Shown in pieces: positions 1 to 6,405 of a DNA stretch of 6,525 bases; the stretch's first letter is position 1; each line of letters begins with the position of its first letter. The stretch comes from an uncultured Clostridia bacterium (GTDB taxonomy: Bacteria; Bacillota; Clostridia; TANB77; CAG-508), in contig CAKOVG010000035.1 in the NCBI GenBank assembly GCA_934121875.1, forward strand, positions 1-6,525, in the 5' to 3' direction. Position numbers and translations under genes: made by a program. The notes below the pieces were generated by a model. The model was not told the DNA's origin, did not search any database, and saw nothing but the letters and a program-made list of their open reading frames with translations.

Positions 1-5
1 AGCCT

Positions 6-14
6 ATTATATCA
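6..14 (-). promoter_or_regulatory. Extended -10 promoter element reading out of the window
   Basis: On the minus strand the nonamer TGATATAAT is a perfect extended -10 (TGn plus TATAAT). No good -35 sits 16-18 bp upstream. A TTGACA is present at 50-45, but its 33-bp spacing is too long. The element points leftwards, so it would drive a gene beyond the edge, downstream of spoVT. The rest of positions 1-126 holds no gene. An AT-only imperfect stem (about 74-120) lies after the spoVT stop but has no T-run, so I do not call a terminator. Confidence 0.35.
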
Positions 15-126
15 AAGGTTGTCAGTCTTTTGCTGTTCTTCAGCTGTCAAGTTCAAGATATATTTATACTATATTTTACCTGAATGATCAAGCTTTTTAT
101 TGCATTATTATTACAGTAAAATTACA

Positions 127-681
127 TTATATTTCCATTTGGCTTCCTAAGAAGCTGGCAGCTGATTGTGCTACTTTTTGTTCAACTTCATTCATTTTGG
201 TACTATTGTCTTTTGACAATAATATTACTGTTCCGATTACATCTCCGTCAGAAATAATAGGATATACAACTTGTGAATTGTATCTTCTTTCTTTGTTTTC
301 ATTTTTAGTAATTGGAATAGCTAAACCATTGTTTTCCTTACTTGTGTACTTTTCTTTGTCATCCATTAATCTTTCTAATTCTTCGCTAATATCTTGTTCT
401 AATAATTCCTTTTTTGCTCCACCTGAAACTGCAATTACAGTATCTTTATCTGTTATACATGCAATATGTCCTGTTGTTTTTGCTAAAGTTTCTGCATATC
501 CTGTCGCAAATTCTGTTAGTTCCCCTATTGGGGAATATTTTTTTAATATTACCTCTCCTTCTTTATCTGTAAAAATTTCAAGTGGATCTCCTTCTTTTAT
601 TCTTAATGTTTTTCTAATTTCCTTTGGAATAACAACTCTACCTAAATCATCAATTCTTCTTACTACACCTGTTGCTTTCAA
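127..681 (-). CDS. spoVT: Stage V sporulation protein T (AbrB-family transcriptional regulator)
   Basis: SpoVT is a DNA-binding regulator that in Bacillus subtilis adjusts sigma-G-dependent forespore transcription and affects spore coat, germination and resistance. The 184-residue product matches the usual length of about 178. Residues 1-50 form the AbrB swapped-hairpin DNA-binding domain, with the near-invariant run RRIDDLGRVVIPKEIRKTLR followed by EGDPLEIF and GEVILKKYSPI. Residues about 55-180 form the GAF-like sensor domain, ending in FLGSQMEI where the Bacillus protein has FLARQMEQ. The start is TTG at 681, not a longer frame from 723: AGGAGG lies 7 nt upstream and the protein then begins with KATG as in known SpoVT. 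A sigma-G-like promoter precedes it. It lies about 90 bp downstream of the KAP NTPase gene on the same strand and seems independently expressed. No truncation or missing residue is visible. Confidence 0.96.
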   Translation of the reverse strand: MKATGVVRRIDDLGRVVIPKEIRKTLRIKEGDPLEIFTDKEGEVILKKYSPIGELTEFATGYAETLAKTTGHIACITDKDTVIAVSGGAKKELLEQDISEELERLMDDKEKYTSKENNGLAIPITKNENKERRYNSQVVYPIISDGDVIGTVILLSKDNSTKMNEVEQKVAQSAASFLGSQMEI

Positions 682-688
682 AATATTA

Positions 689-694
689 CCTCCT
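689..694 (-). promoter_or_regulatory. spoVT ribosome binding site, fixes the TTG start
   Basis: AGGAGG on the minus strand ends 7 nt before TTG at 681-679. No comparable site precedes the upstream in-frame TTG at 723, so this site decides the start and trims 14 unconserved residues. Confidence 0.9.
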
Positions 695-737
695 TTTAAA
701 TTTAAAGCTTTTAGCTCTTGCAATGATTAATTATTCT

Positions 738-767
738 TATTATTGCTTTAAAATGAGGTTTTTATAC
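738..767 (-). promoter_or_regulatory. Sigma-G/sigma-F-like promoter of spoVT
   Basis: On the minus strand GTATA (767-763) is followed after 18 bp by AATAATA (744-738). The Bacillus sigma-G consensus is roughly G-H-A-T-R, 17-18 bp, CATnHTA, so the -35 matches fully and the -10 differs only at its first base. The site lies just past the KAP stop codon and would give a leader of about 50 nt before the spoVT TTG. Known sigma-G control of spoVT in Bacillus makes this credible. It is a motif match only, and AT-rich DNA yields chance matches. Confidence 0.5.
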
Positions 768-771
768 ATTT

Positions 772-2751
772 TTATTCTTCAATATTTAATATTTCTTTTT
801 TTTCTGCATCATAACTTTTTATAATTTTTCCTAGTTCATTAGAAAAATCTTGTAATAAAACTACTTTTATGCTAGGAAGTTTTCCATCAATATAGTCATC
901 CATTATTTGTTTTAGTTTTCTTATATTTGGTATTTCTTCTTGAATTTCATTTTTAAATCTGCTTGCTCTATCAACTAGTTTTTCTTTTATTGTTACTATA
1001 TCTTCGTTACTTGCACATGAAATTCTTTGGAATGTTTGGAATGAATCATAATATTTAAATATAGGAATATTCATACATTCTTTATCAAATTTATCATAAA
1101 ACATTTCCATTTTCATTGGAATATATTTAAATATTTCTTCTGCTTTTTCATTATACATTTTAGTTTTTAGTTGCATATTTATTTCATTAAAATGTTTTAA
1201 TATTTCTTCCATGTCTGGCTCAAATTCGTCTTCAACTGCTACTTGAGATAGCTCCTCATCAACATTTGCACAATAAGTTGATGTTAATGATGATATATTC
1301 ATTCCATTGAAAAATACAGATTTTATTGTTCTCATATCATAGTTAATTAAATCTTTCTTGATGAAATAAGCAAAGTATGAGAATAGTTTTACAATTTGTA
1401 TTATTTCTATTTTACCATTTTTAACGTAGTCCAATGTTTCATCTATTACTCCATTAAATTGGTCATCTGGTATTTTCCAATATTCTTCTGTAAGTAGCCT
1501 TTTATAGCCAGGCAATTGATTTGTATCTACAGTATCACGTATTACTTCCATATTTTCTTTAAAAATTTTCATATCAAATATACGAGTACGTACATATTTT
1601 TCAATAAATTTGAAGAAACGATATTCTGCTTTAAAATTATAGTAATAGTTGTTATCAAATTCTTTAATATAAAATTGTCTATTATCCATAAATACTCTTG
1701 AAGATACTAATACTGATTTATATTCTTCATTATTATTAATATTTATAAACTTGTCTTTTGTTATTTTTCCTGCTTTAATTTCAAAAGATATAGCTATTGT
1801 AAATATTAGCATTGTTTGTAGTACTCTGTGATTTGTGTTTGGATATGAATCTGTAACTGTGTCAAATATTTTTTTAAAATTATTTAAAGCATGTTTTAAG
1901 ATACGCAAATTTCTTGTTCCACTTTTGTTAAATGTAGAAGTTATTAGTGCAGTATTTTCTCTTAGAAACCTAATTAAATCTGCATTGTTTTCATATCTCA
2001 TTAAAAGCCCATTTATTATATAGTTGAATTCTGGAGCATACTCAAAAGTTTCACCTATCAATTTTTCTTTTATTCTTTCATAGTCATTTGCTTTGTCAAA
2101 AACATATTCAATAGTGTCTCTTATTCTTTCTACCATTGGTTTGTCTGTTTTAATATTTAGTTTGTTTTCTTTATCTAACAAATATGTGGCTATAAAGGTT
2201 TTCATTTCTAGGTTGCTATTTTTTAATTTTGTTGATAGTTCTTTTTCATTACAAATAATTATTGTTTTTATATGGTCATGTTCAACAAAGTTATTAATAT
2301 ATCCTAAAATATCAATAACATCAACATTTGCTCTTTCCAAATCGTCAAAGCAAAGTACTTTATCGTCTGTTGAAAAGAATTGAGCATAGTCTATTCTATC
2401 TCCATTTTGGGTTACACCGAAAAAATTTGCCATGTCTAGCCCTGTTTTAGCATATTCAGGTATACTTCCAACCCCACTTGCTCCCATAAATTTTTTTAGA
2501 TTTTTATCCATTAGTTGTGTGGTTTCAATAAATATCTTTTTGCTTATTTCTTCTAGATTTGATATTCCATATAATGACATATAAATGGGAGTTAACTTTT
2601 TTCCGTTTACTTGCATTGCTTCAATTTTTGGTTTTATTTTATGGTTCCAAAAATATGTTTTTCCGCTTCCCCACTCGCCATTAATCATAATAGCATAGTC
2701 TGTGTATTCTGCTCTAATATAATCTAATATACTTTCTACTAAATCTTCCAT
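772..2751 (-). CDS. KAP-type P-loop NTPase, soluble, possible defence or accessory protein
   Basis: A 659-residue predicted NTPase of the KAP group of STAND/AAA-like P-loop proteins. The Walker A is GEWGSGKT at residues 25-32, and the tryptophan before GSGK is typical of KAP. The Walker B is VLCFDDLER at 132-140, with paired aspartates and ER as in the family. A sensor-1-like strand TIIICNEKEL lies at 163-172, and a lid or sensor-2-like segment GTRNLRILKHALNNF at 278-292. The remaining 360 residues are charged and probably helical, and I recognise no domain in them. No hydrophobic stretch is long enough for a membrane span, unlike classical KAP proteins with inserted transmembrane helices. 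I chose ATG 2751 because AAGGA lies 8 nt upstream; an earlier ATG at 2793 has a poorly spaced site. It starts 4 bp after the comFC stop, so coupled translation is likely. KAP relatives include the phage-exclusion protein PifA, but a defence role here is inference. Confidence 0.85.
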   Translation of the reverse strand: MEDLVESILDYIRAEYTDYAIMINGEWGSGKTYFWNHKIKPKIEAMQVNGKKLTPIYMSLYGISNLEEISKKIFIETTQLMDKNLKKFMGASGVGSIPEYAKTGLDMANFFGVTQNGDRIDYAQFFSTDDKVLCFDDLERANVDVIDILGYINNFVEHDHIKTIIICNEKELSTKLKNSNLEMKTFIATYLLDKENKLNIKTDKPMVERIRDTIEYVFDKANDYERIKEKLIGETFEYAPEFNYIINGLLMRYENNADLIRFLRENTALITSTFNKSGTRNLRILKHALNNFKKIFDTVTDSYPNTNHRVLQTMLIFTIAISFEIKAGKITKDKFININNNEEYKSVLVSSRVFMDNRQFYIKEFDNNYYYNFKAEYRFFKFIEKYVRTRIFDMKIFKENMEVIRDTVDTNQLPGYKRLLTEEYWKIPDDQFNGVIDETLDYVKNGKIEIIQIVKLFSYFAYFIKKDLINYDMRTIKSVFFNGMNISSLTSTYCANVDEELSQVAVEDEFEPDMEEILKHFNEINMQLKTKMYNEKAEEIFKYIPMKMEMFYDKFDKECMNIPIFKYYDSFQTFQRISCASNEDIVTIKEKLVDRASRFKNEIQEEIPNIRKLKQIMDDYIDGKLPSIKVVLLQDFSNELGKIIKSYDAEKKEILNIEE

Positions 2752-2755
2752 TTTT

Positions 2756-3457
2756 TCATTCCTTTCTCTTGTTTTTCGTTTGTATTTTGCCATAATCCTT
2801 TGCTATAGTAATAATCCCAATTTTGTTTGGCTTTGCTTGTAGCAATGTTTTTGCACATTCGTTACATGTAGCTCCTGTTGTATAGATATCATCCAAAATC
2901 AGTATGTTTCTGCCTTTTATTATTTCTTCATTATTAATTTTGTATACATTTTGTACATTTTTTTGTCTTTGTCTTTTATTTAACTTACTTTGAATGTTAT
3001 TATTTTTGTATTTGATTAATACATTTTTTTTAATTTCTATATTAGAGATATTTTTAGATATAATTTTAGCAATTATTTCTGTTTGATTATATCCTCTTTC
3101 TCTTATTTTTTTATTTGTCATTGGAACTGGGATAATTATATCATATTTTTTAAAAAATCCACACATTTTTTCATTTTTCATCAAAAATTCAGAAAACATT
3201 TTTCCTAAATACGCCTTATTTCTAAATTTGTACTGAATTATTTTTTCTCTTATTATTAAGTTATATTCAAATATGTATGCATGCTCATCAAAATATTTTG
3301 TATTGTCTTGTGAATAATCTTCTATTTTATTGTGGTATAAATTTAATTCTTCAATTTTGTTTTTGCATTTATCACATATGTAACTTTCACCAATTTTCCC
3401 GCACATTTCACATGTTTTTGGGAAAATAAAAAAGAGCATATTTTCTAAAAAGTTCAT
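2756..3457 (-). CDS. comFC: ComF family protein (ComFC-like phosphoribosyltransferase-fold protein)
   Basis: A 233-residue ComFC-type protein. Family members carry a phosphoribosyltransferase fold and act with competence and recombination proteins on incoming single-stranded DNA, and are also widespread in bacteria not known to be transformable. An N-terminal zinc-binding pair, CxxC at Cys16/Cys19 and CxxC at Cys28/Cys31, is intact. The family motif IIPVPMTNKKIRERGYNQ lies at about 107-125. The PRPP-binding loop LDDIYTTGAT is at 188-197, with the two aspartates and TTGAT. The ATG at 3457 has AGGAGG 6 nt upstream. The gene lies 41 bp below the coiled-coil gene and 4 bp above the KAP NTPase gene. 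A TATAAT at 3498-3493, without a clear -35, could give it its own promoter. No comFA is in the window. The pairing of recD2 and comFC is familiar in Clostridia. Confidence 0.93.
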   Translation of the reverse strand: MNFLENMLFFIFPKTCEMCGKIGESYICDKCKNKIEELNLYHNKIEDYSQDNTKYFDEHAYIFEYNLIIREKIIQYKFRNKAYLGKMFSEFLMKNEKMCGFFKKYDIIIPVPMTNKKIRERGYNQTEIIAKIISKNISNIEIKKNVLIKYKNNNIQSKLNKRQRQKNVQNVYKINNEEIIKGRNILILDDIYTTGATCNECAKTLLQAKPNKIGIITIAKDYGKIQTKNKRKE

Positions 3458-3498
3458 TCAGAACCTCCTAAAATAAATATTGCCCCCAATTTATTATA

Positions 3499-3921
3499 TT
3501 AATTGATCTTTTTAATTTTCCATGTTAAGTCAATGTAACTAGTAATTTTGTCAGTTTGTTCAAACAAGATTTTTAGCATTTGAGATGTATCTTCCATTTC
3601 GTCTGTAATTTTATTTTCAATTCTGTCTGTTTTTTCATCTATTCTATCAGATTTTATTTCTATTCTATCAACTTTCCCTTCTAGTTCATTGAATTTTACT
3701 TCTAATCCATCGAATTTTGCTTCTAATCTATCAAATCTTGTTTCTAGTCTATCAACTTTCTCTTCTAGTTTGTTAACAGATATTTTTAGTTCATTTATAG
3801 CTACTCTTGTTTCTTCTTTAAATTCTTTTAAATCTGCTTTTAGTTCTTCTATTGCTTTTTTGTTTTCTGTTTCAGACCTTTTAACTACATTAAGTATCTC
3901 TAATAATAACTCTTCCTGTAT
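3499..3921 (-). CDS. Small heptad-repeat coiled-coil protein with apparent ATA start
   Basis: A 140-residue, highly charged protein whose function I do not recognise. It opens with QEELLLEILNVVKRSE, continues as amphipathic helix, and at residues 52-107 contains eight consecutive heptads of the type LEEKVDR, LETRFDR, LEAKFDG, IENKITD, giving a clear coiled coil with Leu/Ile and Val/Phe core positions. The tail after residue 108 is less regular and ends WKIKKIN. There is no signal peptide or membrane span. The frame is closed by TGA only two codons upstream, and no ATG, GTG or TTG occurs before codon 109. The triplet at the right distance from a perfect Shine-Dalgarno sequence is ATA (3921-3919). 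It either initiates at a rare AUA codon or has lost an ATG by one substitution. A promoter at 3998-3970 and its place between recD2 and comFC suggest a real, possibly separately expressed gene. Confidence 0.72.
   Translation of the reverse strand: MQEELLLEILNVVKRSETENKKAIEELKADLKEFKEETRVAINELKISVNKLEEKVDRLETRFDRLEAKFDGLEVKFNELEGKVDRIEIKSDRIDEKTDRIENKITDEMEDTSQMLKILFEQTDKITSYIDLTWKIKKIN
3601..3768 (-). repeat. Eight degenerate 21-bp units encoding coiled-coil heptads
   Basis: Eight back-to-back 21-bp units, each beginning near CTAGAA or ATAGAA and most ending GATAGA, encode heptads with L/I-E-x-K-x-D-R as consensus. The units nearest the gene start (LEEKVDR, LETRFDR) and the fifth (LEGKVDR) are most alike; the last three diverge (IEIKSDR, IDEKTDR, IENKITD). 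The array probably grew by in-frame unit duplication and could vary in copy number between strains. Confidence 0.8.
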
Positions 3922-3963
3922 AGGGGCTCACCTCCTTTTTTATGGTATTTTTATTTCCCCTAT
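3920..3963 (-). promoter_or_regulatory. Inverted repeat around the coiled-coil gene translation start
   Basis: In the minus-strand RNA, AUAGGGG (3963-3957) can pair with CCCCUAU (3926-3920) across a 30-nt loop. The loop holds the whole Shine-Dalgarno sequence, and the 3' arm includes the first two bases of the apparent ATA start. The predicted transcription start lies near 3963, so the 5' arm would be the very end of the mRNA. It might limit initiation or be a DNA operator. The stem is short and the loop long, so stability is uncertain. Confidence 0.4.
3928..3937 (-). promoter_or_regulatory. Perfect Shine-Dalgarno sequence before an ATA triplet
   Basis: AAGGAGGTGA matches the anti-Shine-Dalgarno end of 16S rRNA over ten bases. 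AGGAGG is 9 nt from ATA at 3921. The GTG inside the site opens only a 13-codon dead frame. This strong site argues that the coiled-coil frame is or was translated from about 3921. Confidence 0.85.
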
Positions 3964-3969
3964 GGTAAT

Positions 3970-3998
3970 AGTTTATATTATTTTAACACCTAAGTCAA
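3970..3998 (-). promoter_or_regulatory. Sigma-A-like promoter of the coiled-coil gene
   Basis: On the minus strand TTGACT (3998-3993) is followed after exactly 17 bp by TAAACT (3975-3970). The -35 has one mismatch and the -10 has two. An overlapping TATAAA gives a 15-bp alternative. The promoter begins about 8 bp past the restored recD2 stop and could transcribe the coiled-coil gene and perhaps comFC and the KAP gene. Confidence 0.5.
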
Positions 3999-4005
3999 TA
4001 TAAAA

Positions 4006-4209
4006 TTATATATTTCTTAATTTAAATTCTAAACCTGTATTTCTCTTTTTACTATCTGCATTTTGTGTCATAAACTCTATAATATTAGGATTTCCAATTA
4101 AAATAAGTAACTTTTTGGCTCTTGTCATTGCAGTATATAATAATGTACGAGTAAGTAACATTGGTGCAGCCTGTACTATCGGCATAATAACTACATCAAA
4201 TTCACTTCC
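4006..4209 (-). pseudogene. recD2: Out-of-frame C-terminal 67 codons of recD2
   Basis: After Gln673 of the recD2 frame, dropping one base (G on the plus strand at about 4210) lets reading continue as GSEFDVVIMPI and later LLYTAMTRAKKLLILIGNP to TAA at 4008-4006. These are the conserved C-terminal helicase motifs of RecD2, including the TRAK motif VI with the arginine finger (Arg703 in restored numbering). The 67 residues bring the protein to 740, a normal length for a clostridial RecD2. This piece has no start or ribosome binding site of its own, so it is the severed end of recD2. Confidence 0.9.
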
Positions 4210-6229
4210 GTTGAGCCTTATGCACAGTAATGCAGTATGAATGTTCTATTTGCTCAAGCTCTTCAAAGTTATACCATACTAATTTATCGTCATCAAACTT
4301 AATTTTTACCTTTTTTTCTGCTTCATCTATATTTAATATTGTTCCATATTCTCCATTAAATACGCCTTTGCCCATTTCAAGTGTTGGTTCTCTTTTCTCC
4401 CAATAAATATCATAATTATTTTTTATTTGCATTATTCTGTCACCTTCACGAAACACAGAATCTATATACTTTCTTTGGTTCTTTTCTTGTGTTTCCGGGT
4501 TTATGGCTTGTTGCAAACTTTTATTTAGTTCTCTAGTTCCTAGTTCTCCTTTTTTTGTTGGACTAATTACCTGTATATTTTGAGCAAAAGTATAATTTCC
4601 ATACTTTTCTAGTCTTCCTGTGCATAGTGAAATTATATTCTCTAACACCTTTAATTTATTAGTTTCATTTATAAAGAAAAAGTCTTCTATTAATTCTTCT
4701 TTTTCATTCTGTTCATCTTTGCTAAAAATACTAATTCCTTCATTTACCTTATGGCTATTTAAAATAATTTTACTTTTAGCTGCTTGTCTAAAAATTTTGT
4801 TCAATGTAATTGTAGTAAGTCTTTCGGATTGTATAATGTCTTTTAACACATTTCCTGGTCCAACTGATGGTAACTGATTACTATCTCCAACTAATACAAG
4901 CTTAGTTCCTTTATAAATTGCTTGTAATAGATAATTCATTAAAAATATATCAACCATTGATACTTCATCAACAATAATCACATCTGCGTCTAATGGTGCA
5001 ACTTCTACATTTGGATCTATATTTTGTAACTCATCTGAACTTGTTTTTCCAATCTCTAATAATCTATGCAAAGTTTTAGCTTCTTCTCCAGTAGCTTCAC
5101 TCATTCTTTTTGCAGCTCTTCCAGTAGGCGCACATAATACAATCTTTTTTTCTTCCTGTTTATACATTTCAATTATTGTTTTTATTATAGTAGTTTTTCC
5201 TGTACCTGGTCCACCAGTAATTACACAAACATTATGCTCTTGAACTGCAATTACCGCTTCTCTTTGTTTTTCAGATAATTCTAACTCAGAATGTTTCTCA
5301 ATTTTCTTTAATTTCTTTTCAAAATTACTAATTTCTTTTACATTCAAATAATTATCTAAAGCCATCAAACTTTCAGCAACATTTTTTTCAGCCATGTAAT
5401 AATTATATAAATATACCCACTCCTGGTTTTCTCTATCTTCTAATACAATTTCATTTTTTGTTTTCAAAAATATAATATTGTTTTCTATCATCACTTCTGA
5501 AACATTTAATAAATCTTTTACAAACTGAATTAAATTTTCATATAATACTGCACAATGTCCATTATTAGTAGATAATTTAAGGGCATATTTTATACCGCTT
5601 CTAATACGTTTATCATTTTCTAAATCCATTCCCATTTTTATAGCAATTTGGTCTATTTGCGCAAAGTTAACTCTAACTGTCAAATCTATTAAAATATATG
5701 GATTTTCTTCTATTGTAGTTATTGTATTTTGTCCTAGTTTTTTGTATATTCCTTCTGCACTTTGTGGACCAATTCCAAATTTTTCTAAATAACTAACAAT
5801 TTGCCATACTTCCCAATTTTCATTAAAGCTTTGGGAAATTTCAATTGCTTTTTCCTCAGTAATTCCTTTTATACAAGATAACTTTTCAGGTTCAAATTTA
5901 ATAATATTTATTACATCTTTTCCAAAAGTATTAACCATTCTTTTAGCTGTTGCAGGACCTATTCCCTTAAATTTTCCATTTGCTAAATAATTTTCTATTG
6001 AATCTAAATCTTCTGGCATTAACTTTTCAAAAGTCTCAATTTTTAATTGTCTACCATATTCAGGATGTTCAACAAAATTACCAGTTATTTTTAGATTATC
6101 ACCTTTTTCAATAAAAGGAAGATAACCCACAACAGTAGTTTCCTCTTCATCTGTTTCAAATGTTGCAATTGTATAGCTATTTATTTCATTACGATAAATA
6201 ATATCTCTAATTCTTCCTTTAATCTCCAA
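4202..6229 (-). CDS. recD2: ATP-dependent RecD2-like helicase, frameshifted near the 3' end
   Basis: RecD2 is a superfamily 1B 5'-3' DNA helicase acting in repair and recombination without RecBC. Residues 1-65 form the N-terminal OB-like region. Helix-hairpin-helix segments follow at about 83-103 (GKFKGIGPATAKRM), 120-135 and 150-165 (FGIGPQSAEGIYKKLG). The motor has Walker A GGPGTGKT at 339-346, APTGRAAKRM at 367-376, DEVSMVD at 421-427, GDSNQLPSVGPGN at 448-460 and FRQ at 480-482. SYCITVHKAQ at 664-673 should run into GSEF but becomes RK and stop, because one extra base sits near 4210. As written, the 675-residue product lacks motifs V and VI and is probably inactive; restored length is 740. 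The start is TTG at 6229 with GAGGT 7 nt upstream, and the protein then begins as other RecD2 do. An extended -10 promoter lies about 90 bp upstream. A sequencing error is as likely as a true lesion. Confidence 0.93.
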   Translation of the reverse strand: MEIKGRIRDIIYRNEINSYTIATFETDEEETTVVGYLPFIEKGDNLKITGNFVEHPEYGRQLKIETFEKLMPEDLDSIENYLANGKFKGIGPATAKRMVNTFGKDVINIIKFEPEKLSCIKGITEEKAIEISQSFNENWEVWQIVSYLEKFGIGPQSAEGIYKKLGQNTITTIEENPYILIDLTVRVNFAQIDQIAIKMGMDLENDKRIRSGIKYALKLSTNNGHCAVLYENLIQFVKDLLNVSEVMIENNIIFLKTKNEIVLEDRENQEWVYLYNYYMAEKNVAESLMALDNYLNVKEISNFEKKLKKIEKHSELELSEKQREAVIAVQEHNVCVITGGPGTGKTTIIKTIIEMYKQEEKKIVLCAPTGRAAKRMSEATGEEAKTLHRLLEIGKTSSDELQNIDPNVEVAPLDADVIIVDEVSMVDIFLMNYLLQAIYKGTKLVLVGDSNQLPSVGPGNVLKDIIQSERLTTITLNKIFRQAAKSKIILNSHKVNEGISIFSKDEQNEKEELIEDFFFINETNKLKVLENIISLCTGRLEKYGNYTFAQNIQVISPTKKGELGTRELNKSLQQAINPETQEKNQRKYIDSVFREGDRIMQIKNNYDIYWEKREPTLEMGKGVFNGEYGTILNIDEAEKKVKIKFDDDKLVWYNFEELEQIEHSYCITVHKAQRK

Positions 6230-6253
6230 AGTTAATACCTCACTATTTTACTG

Positions 6254-6269
6254 TTTCATACTTATGAAA
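6254..6269. promoter_or_regulatory. Palindrome in the recD2 leader, operator candidate
   Basis: TTTCATACTTATGAAA is a perfect inverted repeat with 7-bp arms and a 2-bp centre. It lies between the recD2 -10 element (6322-6317) and the TTG start (6229), about 25 bp from the start. The tiny centre suits a dimeric repressor site better than an RNA hairpin. I do not recognise the binding protein. Confidence 0.35.
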
Positions 6270-6316
6270 TCATTTTACTCTATCTATTTTATCCTTATTT
6301 AAACAGTTTAGCAAGT

Positions 6317-6325
6317 ATTATAACA
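6317..6325 (-). promoter_or_regulatory. Extended -10 promoter of recD2
   Basis: TGTTATAAT on the minus strand is a perfect extended -10 (TGn plus TATAAT). No clear -35 lies 16-18 bp upstream, which such promoters can tolerate. Transcription from about 6310 would give an 80-nt leader before the recD2 TTG, containing the palindrome at 6254-6269. Confidence 0.5.
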
Positions 6326-6380
6326 AAAGTTACCTTACAAATATGCACATTTCAAAGTATATTAGCCTTGTCATATAAGT

Positions 6381-6405
6381 AAAATCTTCGATTTTTTGTA
6401 TACAA
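6381..6405. repeat. Two small AT-rich inverted repeats between recD2 and tRNA-Asn
   Basis: AAAATC and GATTTT (6381-6386 and 6390-6395) flank a TTC loop, and directly after them TTGTATACAA (6396-6405) is a perfect 10-bp palindrome within T-rich and A-rich flanks. They lie between the divergent recD2 and tRNA promoters. The stems are too AT-rich to call a terminator, and no gene would need one here. The rest of 6230-6486 shows only the promoters listed. Confidence 0.3.

Noticed and set aside
74..120. Rho-independent terminator after spoVT
   Set aside because: TTTTACCTG and CAGTAAAA can pair with one bulge, but the loop exceeds 30 nt, the stem has few G-C pairs, and no T-run follows on the minus strand.
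682..723. 14-residue N-terminal extension of SpoVT from an upstream TTG
   Set aside because: There is no ribosome binding site before 723, while AGGAGG is ideally placed for the TTG at 681, where homology to SpoVT begins.
197..730. 177-codon plus-strand open frame opposite spoVT
   Set aside because: It is antisense to a well-conserved gene, has a low-complexity Ser/Leu/Ile composition typical of a shadow frame, and has no matching ribosome binding site. The same applies to the plus-strand frames at 1516, 1835, 2093, 3689 and 4620.
2752..2793. Longer KAP start at 2793, overlapping comFC
   Set aside because: The AAGGA there is only 2 nt from the ATG, the extra residues are a basic stretch overlapping the comFC 3' end, and the ATG at 2751 has a better-spaced site.
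4195..4220. Programmed frameshift in recD2
   Set aside because: A +1 shift would be needed, but there is no slippery run or prfB-like stop with a spaced Shine-Dalgarno sequence at the junction, and RecD2 is not known to use recoding.
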